Translations under genes and position numbers: made by a program
Source: Adiantum capillus-veneris
Lineage: Eukaryota; Streptophyta; Polypodiopsida; Polypodiales; Pteridaceae
Assembly: GCA_014529385.2 (NCBI GenBank)
Contig: CM043960.1
Coordinates: forward strand, 126,082,043-126,146,042
Reading direction: 5' to 3'
DNA: 64,000 nt
The notes under the pieces: model-generated
What the model was told of the DNA's origin: nothing
The model's database searches: none
The model's input: only the letters and a program-made list of their open reading frames with translations
Shown: piece by piece, positions 22,094-34,289 of the stretch
Layout of the letters: each line of letters begins with the position of its first letter
How positions within the stretch are numbered: the stretch's first letter is position 1

Positions 22094-22095
22094 AC

Positions 22096-24201
22096 TGTGA
22101 GGTCCCTAACCCCGAAAAGATTGGGTCAACTTGATAGATGATCTTCCTTTATTCTCCTCTTTCGTTGACGACACCCTACTTCATTTCCACAAAGTAGAGA
22201 TACGTGTAACAGAAGAGAGGAAGTCCTCTATCCATCATTTACATGGTTATAAGGGTCATACGCCACAAGCCAGGTCGATAAATCTAGAATTTTAATGAAA
22301 GGTGTTTCCTAACATAAAGATGAAATTCCATTGACATATTTAGAATCCATAAACAACGCCTTTTTTCCCACATTTAAGAGGCACGGATGCCATCCATAAA
22401 CCATAAATATGATATGAGACTTAATATAAATTAACTCGCCTAATCAGGTCCATAGATTTTAGGGGCATGTACATTTGGGATTTCTTGCCTCTTGACACAA
22501 TGAGTCTCTAATTTCACTTCTCCTAATAAGAGGGAGTGGAGAGTTTCTCGACTAATCGGAACCACCCATCCTTGATTGGCAACCTGAGCCAGCCCCCACT
22601 TTCCACCCCACACTCACACTTTTTAGCTTGTTTTCTAAGTACTACCACATTGTTTTACATTTACAAACAATGTTCTTTTCTTAATTCCAAGCACAAGTTC
22701 TTTCATCCAGCCCTTCAAACATCACCAAAACATTTCTTTCCCAAACATGGTCTAATCAAGACAGTTCTATAATTCAAAAAAATGAATTCTTTCAATTATT
22801 CTTAAGAGTTTGCCACTACCCACTGATTTTCTTTGTCTAACCAACAGAGCCTTTGCAAAGGATTTACTTATTCATTTACCGCAAAATGCGCATACTTTCC
22901 CAGTCGCTAACCTCAAGGGAGCATCTTGCTAACCGTAAGGCATCCTGCTAACTGCAAGGTATCTTGCTAACCGCAAGAGACAAAAAGAGAGCTGATGATC
23001 TCATCTTAATCTCTGCTAACTACGGAATCACCTTGCTAACCACGAGTTCCATTTGGAAACAAGATATCCTTTCAGCAATTGTTTTCTTTATGTAATTTCT
23101 CAAACAAGATTAACTAACTTCTAATATCAAACAGAGACAGATTATCAAACAGTAATCATAAATCAAACGATTCCTTCTCTACTCTATGAAATCATATGCT
23201 TGTTTCTTGTGATATAATCATGTTTTCTAGACAATTTTAAGGAAATTCTTAGGCTTGACTTATGGTCATCATGTATAACGATGCAGAATTATAAAGTCAT
23301 CTTACCGGATTAGCAACATGTTTGACTACCTCTCGTGGTTGAGGTTGGACGGCTTTGACTTATTATGCAACCAATACCTCCGCTTGAGCAACGTTTGGAG
23401 TAGTTGTTGCCTTCCTCTACATCTTTCTTGGAGGTGGAGCGACATGAGCGTCCTTTTCGCTTCGAGTCACTCGCTTCGAGTCACTCGCTTCGAGGCCATC
23501 GTATTGCGAAAGAGAAAGGAGAAAGTGAGAAAGAGAACTCAAGAATTTGAGGGCACCACGGTGATGGTAGAGAAAGAAGTTAGAGATGGAGATTGCTCGA
23601 GGGTAAGAGCTTGAGGGAGAGAGGTTGATGGAGAGGGGTAACTCCGACGTCAAGGTAAGAGAACTTTCGCTTCTGAGAGTGTGTGTCCTCAAAGTGAAGG
23701 GAGAGGGATCTTTATATAGGCTATCAAGGCCAACTAAGAATAGAGGGAAGCAAGGAGAGATAAGCTCGTGCACGTTCGCAGCTATATTTTTTTTTAAAAA
23801 AATTTATTTTATTTTTTTTGGACACGCATTTTGATGCGCGATTTTGGAGCCTCTTAGATGAAGCTTGGTTTCCAAGAAAAGAGCTCTAAACTAAACTCTT
23901 CCTCTCTTTCTTTCCTAAAAGTACTCCTCCTACTCCTTCTCCTCTAAAATTACTCCTCCTTTCCTAAAATTACTCTTTCTTTCCAAAAGAGTCGACTCTT
24001 ATCTTTAGATACAATCTTGAGGCTTAAGTTTCCCATTAACCTTATTGTTTTCAAGTGAATAAGGGTCATAATTAATAGTTCTAAAATTTGATTTTTGATC
24101 CGATCGTTCTATTAGAATGCTCTTTGACTTAATAAAATGAAAACCTCAAATATTTGCAAAGTAAATGAAGTACTTTTATTGAAAAAAATTGGGTACATTA
24201 A
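22096..24201 (-). repeat. 5' LTR of G4 (2106 bp)
   Basis: Plus-strand start TGTGAGGTCC, end near GGGTACATTAA. One base is missing from the terminal TACA relative to the 3' LTR. Its CTAACCGCAAG-type block (about 22910-23045) has one unit more than the 3' LTR. A short duplication at 23458-23492 (CGCTTCGAGTCACT repeated) breaks the LTR-internal ORF. The TATA box is at 23709-23718. Confidence 0.92.
23709..23718 (-). promoter_or_regulatory. TATA box in the G4 5' LTR
   Basis: Minus-strand TATATAAAGA. This would be the promoter of the genomic RNA of G4. Conserved in the other LTR at 16783-16792. Confidence 0.65.
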
Positions 24202-24206
24202 AAGGA

Positions 24207-24870
24207 GATCCCCCATTGTATCCCACAGGTAAACACCTGCGTCGGCCTTTTCCAATCATGTAAGACAAAGTTTATACTTAAATCTTCTATGTTATGCTAG
24301 GGCTATCCACGTCAAATATTCTCGATAAATTTTTAATCTTAGTTTAAATTTAGATTAAGTTCGTTGGGTTATAATCTCTTACTTACTAGTTCATTTTAAT
24401 TTTTAATCAAACAAGACTTTAAGAAATACAACGAGTCTCTTAACAGTTTAAGGTTTTGTCTCGACGCAAGTTTTAAGTTAACTCCGACTTTGATGAATTC
24501 CCATTTTGGTCCCTTTGCATCATTTGCCATCCATGGGGAATCTCCATGGAAGCGATGGGAGTTTTATGTTCAAGAAACACAGTCATGACCCCGTCATGAC
24601 ATCTGTGAAGATATCCCCTTATTCCTGCCTTCAAATTTGCAAAACAAACTTGAAAGTAGAGAAACTTGAAATAAACAATGCATATGCCTTTCTGCAATGA
24701 GTTTTGCTTTGGTGTGATCTATGCATGGTAAACACAAAACTTTGGAATGCACTAATTTGCGATCTTGAGACAAATAATCAAGAAACTTCCTTTGAGTGCT
24801 TATGCAAGAGTGAAACCCTTCCATGCATGGTAGTGTAAGAGTGAAAATGTGAGATTCCTAAGAGTGACAT
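24207..24870 (-). repeat. Dispersed repeat X, right part of a split copy
   Basis: Reverse complement of about 49539-50185. Landmarks include GCATGCATGG-like sequence near 24820, CATCCATGGGGAATCTCCATGG at about 24528-24550, GGGCTATCCACGTCAAAT at 24300-24318, and GGGGGATC at the G4 junction. Similarity stops near 24870. Confidence 0.8.
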
Positions 24871-25290
24871 GCTAGTGTAGTGAAAAATGCTCATGTAATA
24901 GTGTATGAATGATTAACAAATTCTTCTTCAAGAAGGGATTTAGGCGAACCTTTGTTACCATGGAGAGGATTAATTATGTAGCTAGAAGAGGCTTATGTTA
25001 TTGATTTCACTAAAAAAATCTCACACATGATCTTTTTCTCTTTGAAAGAAAAAAAAACATATTTCTTAAGTTCAAAGAGAAACTTGTGAAGCTTTCATAT
25101 GAGCATTCTTTTTAGAGTAATTTATAATGCCACTTTAAATAGAATGGTTAATTTCAAAAATTTCCAATACTTAATTTCTCGTGATTATGTGGCAATTATC
25201 TTGTGTATCTTAAAAATAGAAAAATACATTTTTGGCGAGGTTTAAGAATACACCTAGATATTAATCATCATCCAACATGCATGCTATTTT
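24871..25290. other. Unassigned AT-rich DNA
   Basis: No gene, LTR end or repeat recognised between repeat X and the tandem duplication at 25291. Confidence 0.4.
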
Positions 25291-25490
25291 AGTATGATCT
25301 CCAATCATTTATGGTTAAAGAGAGTGCTTTCTACTCTCTCTATGCCATATTACTCTGGCAATCTAGAGAATGAAACTTGAAATATAAGTATGATCTCCAG
25401 TCACCTATGGTTTAAGAGAGTGCTTTCTACTCTCTTTCTATGTCATATTGATTTGGTAATCTAGAGAACTTGAAACAATGGAACTTGAAA
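25291..25490. repeat. Two-copy tandem duplication (~96 bp)
   Basis: AGTATGATCTCCAATCA at 25291 and AGTATGATCTCCAGTCA at 25387 begin two diverged copies. Each contains AAGAGAGTGCTTTCTACTCTC and ends near CTAGAGAA...GAAACTTGAAAT. Not coding. Confidence 0.75.
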
Positions 25491-26950
25491 TAACATCGGG
25501 TTTAGTTGTTCGTAACATGGTTAGTTATGATTAGTAATGAACCATAATTAGAGGGAAACAATGAAATTAAGTAGTTATTTCTTCTTCCCAAGCAAAAGAA
25601 TTGCTTATGGAAAAATGGGAGCGTAAGCATAAATTTATGTAAGCATGAAAGTAAATCACTTTCAAGCAAATGCAAATCATAAATAAAACAAGAAAACATT
25701 ACCTTAGTGTGTGTATGGTCTAGTCTTTTCCTTGCTTTGGATGTAGTCGGCTCTTCATTTCGCTTGAAGACCCCTAATTTGGCTACTTGGAATGAGAGAA
25801 TGGTAAGAGGCAAAGGGGATTCAATCTATGGAAATCTTGAGAATTATGAGAGAGGAGAGGGAGAGTGTAGTGTGAAGAAGAAGATCAACTTTTTGACAAA
25901 CTTGATTAGGGTTTTGGCCATGGCTTCTCTTGGAGAGATCCCATAGTAGAAAGGATTGTGATGCAAGCCTTTATAAGGAAGCCTTTATGCAAGGAGGTTC
26001 CATTCTTGAGTACCCACTCTTGAGGATCCACTTTTGAGAGCTCTCTCTCTTTAGTGTTCACTCTATGGATGGCCTACCCTTGAGCTTAATGCCCATGCTT
26101 AAGAGGCTAGTGCTAATCCATTGTAATCAAAGAAGCTTTTCTTAATCTAATCTCTACTTTCTTCATTAGTCTTAATTCTTCTATTCCATTATGTCATGAA
26201 GTAGTCCTTCTCATTATTCTAGATTTGAGTGTGTGTAATCACTTCTGGCTTATTAACCACTCCTATCCTTCTATGAGCACTCAATTTGTGATATTTAACA
26301 TCTCTAATTAGGTTGATTAAGCTAGTTCTTAATCTTGTGATTAGTGTATATGCCCTATTGTTTGCTTGTGAGTGGATGGGTTTTATGAAACTCTAGCACC
26401 ATTCACCTTGTGTGCGTAGATTTTGATGAAGTCCCTTGATTGGCATGTGGTGATTGGAGAGGCCAACACCAATGCAATTAGTGTGTGTTTGTCAAGAGTG
26501 TGCTTTGAGATTCTAGTCTATCGCAAGTCGGACTTTTGTGGGCTTAATGTGTGTAGGCGATGCTTGATTGATGATGTGATTAGAGTTAGTGGTTCATGGC
26601 TAATCTCTATTTCATTGGATGAGCATTCTCTTGAATCCTCTCATTCGATACATCTGATGCTCGTGCTTCCATGTCGGGTTGCCGATCCTAGGATTGATAA
26701 TTGAGTTGGGTCTTGGGTTGATTAATGTTGTATCTAGAGCACAAGCCCGAGAGAAAAAGGAAAACAAGAGAGAAACTGAGAAAAAATCTTGGGCGACTAG
26801 CAATCAATCTTCCAAAGGCCAATGAGGTTCATGGAAGGCCAAACGTGCTAGAAGAAAATCCCAAATGGAAAAAGAAAAGTTAAACACAAAACTTTCTATG
26901 AAAAGAAAAACAAAAATATCTCAAACCAAATTGCAAAGCAACCTAAGGGC
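25491..26950. other. LTR-like or leader-like DNA with a minus-strand TATA motif
   Basis: A minus-strand TATAAA (complement at 25970-25975, in GCCTTTATAAGGAAGCC) sits upstream of CTCTCC-rich leader sequence reading left, a layout typical of plant LTR R-U5. No paired LTR, primer site or ORF was found, so this stays a suggestion. No protein gene is supported. Confidence 0.3.
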
Positions 26951-28943
26951 GAAATTAAAACATAAGGCGGATAAGTCCTAGTGAATAAAGTCTTTGAACC
27001 ACTCAACGGGATGCTTGAAGAGTTTGAAGCTAGGCCGAAACCAGACTAGACCAAGACCAAGAGGATAGATGGAGAGCATACCTAGACCCAATCCTGGAAA
27101 AACAAAGGTTGGATATGTATACACAACATATCAAAGTAGTCCAAACTTTGATAGAGAAATGCTCAACAAACCCTTTGTCTACTCCACCTCAAGAGATACC
27201 ACAAACAAGTATACAACGAGACTTGGTACTGGAAGGGGGAAACCTCAAGCTTACCAAACAAAACATGTCTCATCTCTTTGAGTGGAAAATCCCACTAAAA
27301 CTGACCCATCCATAGTGCCAAAAATTGAAGACAGATGGCCATTTGAAATATGAAAAGAGGTTAGAGCAGCATGGGAAGGTAGCCAAATTCTAGAATCTGC
27401 ACCTTTCCAAGAATTTGATGCAAATAGACCAAGATATGAAGTAGATACTATTTCTAGATATGGCTCGATATGGCATTTGAACAATCTTTTAATATAGATA
27501 ATCAGACTTTGAGTAACTTACCCTCATATCTAGGAGAGTATGAATGTGCATTACTCAAAAGGCTTCCATCTCCATGGAGAGCCTCATTGCCAATTAATCA
27601 TGCTATATTTGCAAGATCTCTTAGAAATACAAGTCAATAATTTACAAGATCTCCAAGAAATACATGTTAAATGAAAAATCTCTCTATCGGATTTGTTGAA
27701 AATTAAACCACATCTTTGGTGGGATGTTGGAAAGAGTCTAGAAGAGATACGGATCAACTGTAATGTTGAATCCTTAAGCAAGCAAGGAAACCTCGCTAAG
27801 AAGAAATATTTAAAACTTGTATCCATCAAAAAAGTTGGTAAGTATTGAGAGGGTGAAGATGGAAACACATTACTACCACTTGAATATAGAGATGTGAAAA
27901 TCATTGCTATACTTGATAGTAGAACATGAGTAGCCATAGCAACAAAATAGCTATGGGGAAATGGGGAAAATGAGCCATTCTAAGACACTCATGAAATTGC
28001 AATTGGTAGATGGACATAAAGAAGAACCCATGGGACTGATTGAAAAGGTGATTGTCACATCTTGTGGCATATAATATGATCACACCTTTGCTATAGTGAA
28101 TTTTGGTAAAAAATCTGCATAATCCTAGGTAGACCCTTTATGTGTCAGCTTAAGTTTATCCAAGATTGGGGTTACAATTACTTCTATTTATGATAAGGAG
28201 GTGCCATTACTCGGGTGAACACAAAAGATCTGACATACCGAGAAGTTGCAAACAATTTGGTTGAGGAATTTGAATTTCCCACACATATAACCTCTGAAAT
28301 TTCTTCATGGAACATGCAAAAGCACCTCTTTGGATGTGTGTGGCATGCCAACAAGGAAATTTGTATGAGGAAGATTGTGTTTTTGCTGATAGACAAATTG
28401 AAGATGAGGATTACATACCTGATCCGTCCTTGATCATGAATTTGAACCCCTTGAATGGATTCATATTCTAGCTACCTTGGATATATGTACCATAGAGGAA
28501 ACTAAATTTTGTGATGAAAATGGCTATGACATCATGCCCATCATGATGATCAGTTGTTTCCACAAAACATCATAAAATTGGAAATCAATGATGACAAGGT
28601 TTAAACACCTGAATGTTCAATATTGGATACACTCCAAAGTCAAGCACCTCATGTTATTTGGATACACACAAAAGGCAAAATCTCCATAAAAGATCTAGAG
28701 GACAACACCAAAATAGACGAGGATTTAACTCGTGGAACATCGGAGCCATTAGATTTGAACCTTGGAGATGATGAAAGAAGTGATCATAGCACCGACATCG
28801 ACGACGAAGGGATAGAAGGGATATCCACCATAAAGAAATGCTTGTTAACTAGAGACGATATTGAAAAACTCATCGATTTCTTTGACAAGAAGTCCTCTAT
28901 TTCACAAACGAATAAAATGAGCAAGAAAAGAAATTTAGAATGA
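26951..28943 (+). pseudogene. Ty3/gypsy remnant G5: gag end, protease, pre-RT linker
   Basis: Plus-strand reading with several stops. It holds a gag-like tail (27069-27280), RWPFEI...VRAAWEGSQILESAPFQEF and YEVDTISRYGS (about 27330-27480), then a protease-like AILDSRT (about 27910-27930, usually LDSGA) with VAIATK after it. EFEPLEWIHILATLD follows at about 28438-28480. An acidic linker comes next (28623-28943: NLGDDERSDHSTDIDDEGIE). RT and integrase are absent downstream, where a copia fragment begins. The family is a non-chromoviral gypsy; finer placement is not possible. Confidence 0.6.
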
Positions 28944-29074
28944 ATCAAGACAAAGGACACAGCTCAAGAGTTTGAGGGAAAACTTCCTCATGTATGTCCA
29001 AGCAAAGTATTGCATCAAAGATAGAATTATTGGGACATAGTGACAACAAAGAAATCAGACTCTAAGAGCGTAAA

Positions 29075-29590
29075 ATGGCAGAGACCAAGGTCCATCACAA
29101 CCTTGAGATGAATGCAAAAAGAAACACAAGGAAACAAAGAACACACAATAGAAAAAAAGAATGTCTAGGCTTGAACAAAACCCAAAATATAGAGTTGAAA
29201 AGGACACTCCAACAAGAATCGAATACAAAATTTGAGACAAGCGAGGAATGTTGTGGTCCCATACAAACAAAGTTTTTTGGTGGTACATCTTATTTCATTA
29301 CATTCATAGATGACATGATGCGCAAAGTATGGGTTTACTCTCTAGTGAGGAAAAATGATGTGTACAATATGTTCACAAAATGGATGAGACCCAAAGTGGG
29401 AAGAAACTGTCTACGCACAGACAATGGGGGAGAGTATGTCTCCAATGAGTTTCAATCATTCTATGAATTGCATGGAATAAAAAGGGAGTTTCAATCCTTG
29501 ATCATTTCAATATGGAGGTGGGAGAAGGGATGTAGTACTCCATTAGAATAGAGCTCCTGCAGCAATGTCACCCTTGGACGACAATGTGAA
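29075..29590 (+). pseudogene. Ty1/copia integrase core fragment
   Basis: CCGPIQTKFFGGTSYFITFI followed by DD and RKVWVYSL is the copia integrase core around the first catalytic aspartate. LRTDNGGEYVSNEF (about 29410-29455) holds the second. The glutamate region is degraded after 29520. The first ~50 codons are Lys/Asn-rich and unrecognised. It abuts the oppositely oriented gypsy element B at about 29590. Confidence 0.8.
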
Positions 29591-30045
29591 GACTATTCTC
29601 GGTGCTTGTTTTCATGGCAGGCCAATAGAAGTATGTTTTTATCCCTTTTAGGGTAGACTGGATCCCTCTATGCTCTGCATAAGGAGGAGCATGAGATTCA
29701 TACATTACTTTCTCACGTAGTAAGTTAGTAACGCATAGCCTGTTGCCATAGAGAAGATAACCATCTTGTAAAGTAAATGGTCTTCCTTCTTTCCTAGTGC
29801 AAGGGATGAAATCCTATCTTTAAAATTGGGATCGATCGCATACTCATCTATCATAGAAGATAGATCATTGTGAGTTGCTATCGATACCGCATTCACTCTT
29901 TGTCATCTTGAGAGTGCATTGGCTACTTGATTATGCTTGCTAGCAATGTGAGCAATATGAAAATGGAATTGTGAAAGGAAATTTTCCCACCTCATTTGTT
30001 TGTAGGAGAGCTTGGTCTACGTCATGAAGTACTTTGTTTTTGTGG
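29591..30045 (-). pseudogene. Element B RNase H end and integrase finger
   Basis: KYFMT...KLSYKQMRWENFLSQF and then ASKHNQVANALSR (about 29890-29970) is the C-terminal end of gypsy RNase H, equivalent to VADALSR. The spacer contains EYAIDPNFKDRISSLALGKK. An integrase-finger part with HRGIQSTLKGIKTYFYWPAM-like sequence appears in another frame at about 29600-29690. Stops at 29895 and 29705. Confidence 0.7.
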
Positions 30046-31160
30046 ACAGTGGCTTTGAGATGTAAATCCCAAAACTTATCTACATATTTGTGAATAGATT
30101 CATAGAGAGAGAGCTTCAAGCTGTGCCATTCGGTGAGTACTTTGTCTTTGGCATGCTAGCATGATGGAAGCTCTTAAAGATTTCCATGTTTGTGGAGCTT
30201 CACCATTTTCTCGTAGGCTAGAACACCATTGCCTGGTGGACTTTTAGAAATGCATAGCTACATGACGTAGCTTAGAGGACTCTATGAAGCCCTCATATCC
30301 AGACACCGCATTGAATTGTTAGATAAAGGCCAAGACTTTCCTCGTAGCACCAAAGGTGCCATCATAGGTAAGGAAAGAGATGTTCTTTCCTCCCTCTTTG
30401 AACGTTTTGAGCTTGGACGACCTTTTCCAGGTGGCATAGGATTTCCTATGGCCTCTTCTCTTGGGCGGTTTGAGAGTTGCACCATCACGTTCTTCAAGAG
30501 GAAGAGGATTAGGAGGATGGAGAAGAGGGTGACCTCTTTCTCGCCTTTTTCTTCCCTTGTTCCTCCTCTTCTACACCATTATTTTCTTTAGAAGAGGAAG
30601 AGGATGAGGAAGATAGAGAAGGGGGTGACCTCTTTCTTGTCTTTTTGTTCTCTTGTTTCCTCTCTTCCCTCTTTGAATTATGGTGAAGAGGAGTATGCAA
30701 TGGTCTTCTCCATTTAGGGGGTGTTGGAGAGAATTTTGCCCATTGTCTTCGTGGAGCCATCTCTCGAGGTGGCAGGAGATTTTCTTCTTTCTCATTCTTT
30801 TTTTGGGGGCTCTACTGTTGAAACTTAGGCTCTCCTTTGAGAGGGAGATGCCTCATCGAGTAGTAAGTTTTTGAGCCCTTTGTACAGATCCTCCTCTTCT
30901 TCCCTTATCGGATAGAGTCCTCTTTTGGAAGTCTCACCAAGAGATTTCCTAGGTACTCTCTCTTCTTGGTGGGCAGTTTGGAGAATACCATGGGTGCACA
31001 GTTGCTGTAGCACTTCACCTTGGAGGGATGGATTGCCCAGGGCTTGTTGAAGCCAAGAAACAAGATAGTTTACAAGCATAGGGGCATCATTAGTTGCTCT
31101 TTCATTAGCAAAGGCAAAGCTATCAACATTCATTTCAATCTCTTTTCCCTTGTCAGCCAT
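30046..31160 (-). pseudogene. Element B gag
   Basis: Start at 31160 (MADKGKEIE). The first ~115 residues align with G2 gag (ANERATNDAPMLVNYL, LQGEVLQQLCTHGILQT). Frameshifts follow. The Arg/Ser-rich duplicated unit lies at about 30480-30665. The capsid part is at about 30046-30300. Confidence 0.8.
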
Positions 31161-31564
31161 ACTAGAACATTTTAGATGTACATTTTTACTTGTACTTTGG
31201 CACTTCAAGCCCTAGTTGCTACTCCTTTTTACCTTCAAAGATAAGCATCAAGCATCTATACCCGTGGTTCAAATATTATTAATTGCAAGGAATAGAAGAG
31301 AGGGTTTCACAAAGCCAAGATAGCACGGTTCCTGTCAAGCTTTTAATAGCTCGATATGGTTAATCCATAGGCAACCAAGCCCCATAGGAATTCATTATTA
31401 AGACCATAGCTCTCGACGGTACCTCCGTTAACTGCATAAAGTAGACGTGCGTCAAGGATGAAAATCCCCTATTCTACTTACTTATTTTTTTGCAATTAAT
31501 AACACCAACCATTTGTAGAAAGCTTGAGGACCTCTCTTCTTGAGCAAGAAAAGAGAAACCAATA

Positions 31565-31576
31565 GCTCTGATACCA
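31565..31576 (-). promoter_or_regulatory. Element B primer-binding site
   Basis: Minus-strand TGGTATCAGAGC, one base from the LTR end. Exact match to the initiator-Met complement. Confidence 0.85.
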
Positions 31577-31577
31577 A

Positions 31578-32235
31578 TGTAACATTTAATGCACTAGTAA
31601 CTTGTGTAGCCGAAAATGATTACATAGTGAGCATTTAATTAAGAACAAGTTCCTAATGAGCATAGAGAGAGTACTTAGTTGAAGACAACAGCATAGCAAT
31701 TACATCTAGCTAGTTTGGCATAGAGAATACTTGATAAGAGAGAGAAATAGAACAATTGACAACATTTGAGGACCGGATTTACATGGACACGGTCCCCCCT
31801 CCAAAAAGGCTTTGTATTATAGCTTCTCCCATCAAAAGGGAGACTCTTGTACAATACAATCTTTGTATCCCTTGACAAGACTCGTTGGTGCAATGAAGAT
31901 GGAAGCTTCATGCACCCAATTATGCTTGAAAAACACACCTAGTGGGCCTAGCCTCAATCCCAAGACCTCACACACCTTCAAAGATGGTGAGAGCTAGCAG
32001 GGAATGAAGAAATATTGAGAGGAAGAAGATGTATCTTATGAGAAATAAGTATTCACCTCACATAATCACTCTAATAGCATAGCTTAGCTGAGTAATTTGC
32101 ATGGTAGAGGAGATCAGCATGCCATTGAAGCTTGGCTCTTGGTTGGATTTGCATTCCATAGCCAAGAGTTGTTGGTTTAGGCCTCTACTTCTCAATGCTT
32201 GGAGAAGGAGATGGAGTTCTTGCTCAACACATGAG

Positions 32236-32280
<45 letters not shown>

Positions 32281-32650
32281 AACAATTGGTTAGTCTAAAA
32301 TGCCAACCTCTCTCTCTTCTTGGTCGACCCCTCGTCCCATTTACTCTTGTTGGATTCCCATTGGCTCCTGTAGAGCTTATCCAATAACAATTAAGAAGCA
32401 TAGTTGATAGCCTTGTGACAAGTGTCCGCCTTTTCCCTTTTGTGAGAGCTTTAGGTAATTAGAATAATTTATTTAAACTCTCATTGGACCTTTTAGTCTT
32501 CTGGCCAAAATGAATCAAGCAAGCCATTGGGATGCTGGATGCTCATTGGACCCCTTGCTAGACTGTCCAATAGTCTTCTAGGGAGCTTAATTTCTATTGG
32601 TTCTTTTATTAGGCATTTTTAAATTGATTAGACTAATTTTACTCTTAACA
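31578..32650 (-). repeat. LTR of element B (1073 bp)
   Basis: Plus-strand TGTAACATTTAATG...ACTCTTAACA, with TGT/ACA termini in the LTR orientation. Collinear with the G2 LTR. It contains a (GT) run at 32239-32277 where the G2 LTR has only a short GT-rich stretch (about 14113-14130). Confidence 0.85.
32239..32277. repeat. (GT)n microsatellite, 39 bp
   Basis: Uninterrupted alternating GT inside the LTR of element B. The predicted His/Thr peptides across it are artefacts of the repeat. Confidence 0.95.
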
Positions 32651-34289
32651 TACGTGTAGTTATCTTACTATGAACCAAGAGGATTTGTATACACAATTAA
32701 TCCCAAATTTAGACAAACCATATATATTATGGTAAGCACAAAATTACAATTCCAAAGAACAATTCATAGCCTGTCTGGTCGGCAAAGATTGAATGCCATT
32801 AATTCATCTATTAACCCTTTCATATTACCCATGGTACGATACGACCATAGTGTTGATGTTTTCATCGTTGTGTTGTTTTGATATGCTCTTTTGTGTTCTT
32901 TCTTTGTGTGTGTGAGTGCAAGAGAGAAAGAGTGGGGCTTCTTTGATTGCACTTCCTTCCAAACCCTAGACTTCATGGCATCTATGGTATAACTCCTTCA
33001 TATAGTTTTTGGAGTTCTCTCACAAACTCTCACAGCCAAAAGCTGAGTACTTTCTTGGCAAGACTGCAGACTTGTCGACAACGTAAATGAATCAAAAATC
33101 AAAATCAAAACTTGTGACACAAACTTTTGACAAGAAAGTTGCACTTATTACTGGCTATGGCTGTCGAGATATCCCCCTTCTTACTTACCCCAACGATAGA
33201 AACCTCTACGTTCTTATAAGGCAAAAGAACAACACACTTGCAGATGTACTTTCTACACAAAAACTTAATAATATTGCAAGTATGAAGTAATTTCTTGTTT
33301 GATTTTCATTACATCTGAGGAATGTATACAAATTCAGGGAGTGCTTGATGATCAAGCAAGTTTGCCTGATTTCAATCCTGTTTGAAGTTTTTTTGGATTT
33401 TGTTTGATTCTCATAGTTTTGTGATACTGTATATGTACAAAGTGCAGGAGACTCTTGGGAACCATACCTAGCCCAAATTGGCTACTAAGCTGTATTTTCA
33501 CCCCCACCCCCCATCGTCCAAGGTTTGCTACTTTGCATTAGTGACCTTGCATTTCATGCTACTCCTATCAAGCTGGATGGAGGGGCCCTTGCTTGTGAGG
33601 AAAACAGTGAGCTACTCATTCTATAGCAACTTGATATGCCTGCGTGGTTCATACTTTACTCTATGTCGCACAAGCACCCTCAAGCAGCTATGACATGTCT
33701 TTGTGAGCTCTCTGTGTGAACCTAAACTCCATCACTAGAGTGGATGAACGAGGTCACAAGGACTGGCAGGACCAACCACCTAATGTGATGAGGTGCTTCT
33801 TGAATGCTCAAGGGAAGACATTGCGCTATGACCCTTTGCTGCGTCAACGCAAGATTCATCCTCTAGACAACTACTATAATGTTTTGATGTCACCTTCAAG
33901 AGAGACTTGGCACCGTTCTCCACATTTATAATAATACCGTAGGGAACATGCCCTTCTCTAGACACTTTTATCCCCTCCAGTGTTGAAGGGGGACTTGTGC
34001 TTCTCCTCCAGTGTTGGAGTGACTTTCTTATTATAAAAATATTGTAGTTACACAAGGAAGAACTCATTACCATTGATTTATGTCGGCTTATGATATTCTA
34101 AATTGACATGCCTTGGTGTCCTCTCCAAGTGTCCCTTCGTTTGACATCACCAAAGTTCTTCAATACTTGTCATTTTCATATGCAATGATTTTTATGAAGA
34201 TGATGTAAACTCATTGTTTTAATACATATATACTAAAAAAATTATTCTAAGTACTTTCAAGATCACATAGGGTAAATCAAAATACAGAA
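32651..34289. other. Unassigned DNA
   Basis: No gene or element identified. Short ORFs on both strands (for example 33087-33290 plus and 33716-33931 plus) match nothing I recognise and have no context. A few gypsy-like words are not enough for a call. Confidence 0.35.

Larger units (their letters stand above)
15108..24206 (-). mobile_element. Full-length Ty3/gypsy chromovirus G4 with target duplication
   Basis: Two LTRs (15113-17246 and 22096-24201) bound a ~4.85 kb internal region on the minus strand: primer site, gag, protease, RT, RNase H, integrase, chromodomain, polypurine tract. Five-base direct repeats AAGGA lie at 15108-15112 and 24202-24206. Removing the element joins the two halves of repeat X in the order seen in the uninterrupted copy at 49539-50450. 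This confirms both boundaries. Stops in pol, a mutated protease site and a degenerate knuckle make it non-functional. LTRs differ by indels and many substitutions, so the insertion is not recent. Confidence 0.93.
29591..32650 (-). mobile_element. Gypsy element B, internal-deletion derivative of the G2 family
   Basis: Minus-strand order: LTR (32650-31578), initiator-Met primer site, gag (31160 to about 30046), then directly the RNase H end and integrase zinc finger (about 30045-29591). Protease, RT and most of RNase H are missing, with a junction near 30045. The 3' part is cut by the copia fragment. LTR, gag start and the duplicated Ser-rich gag unit match G2. Confidence 0.82.
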
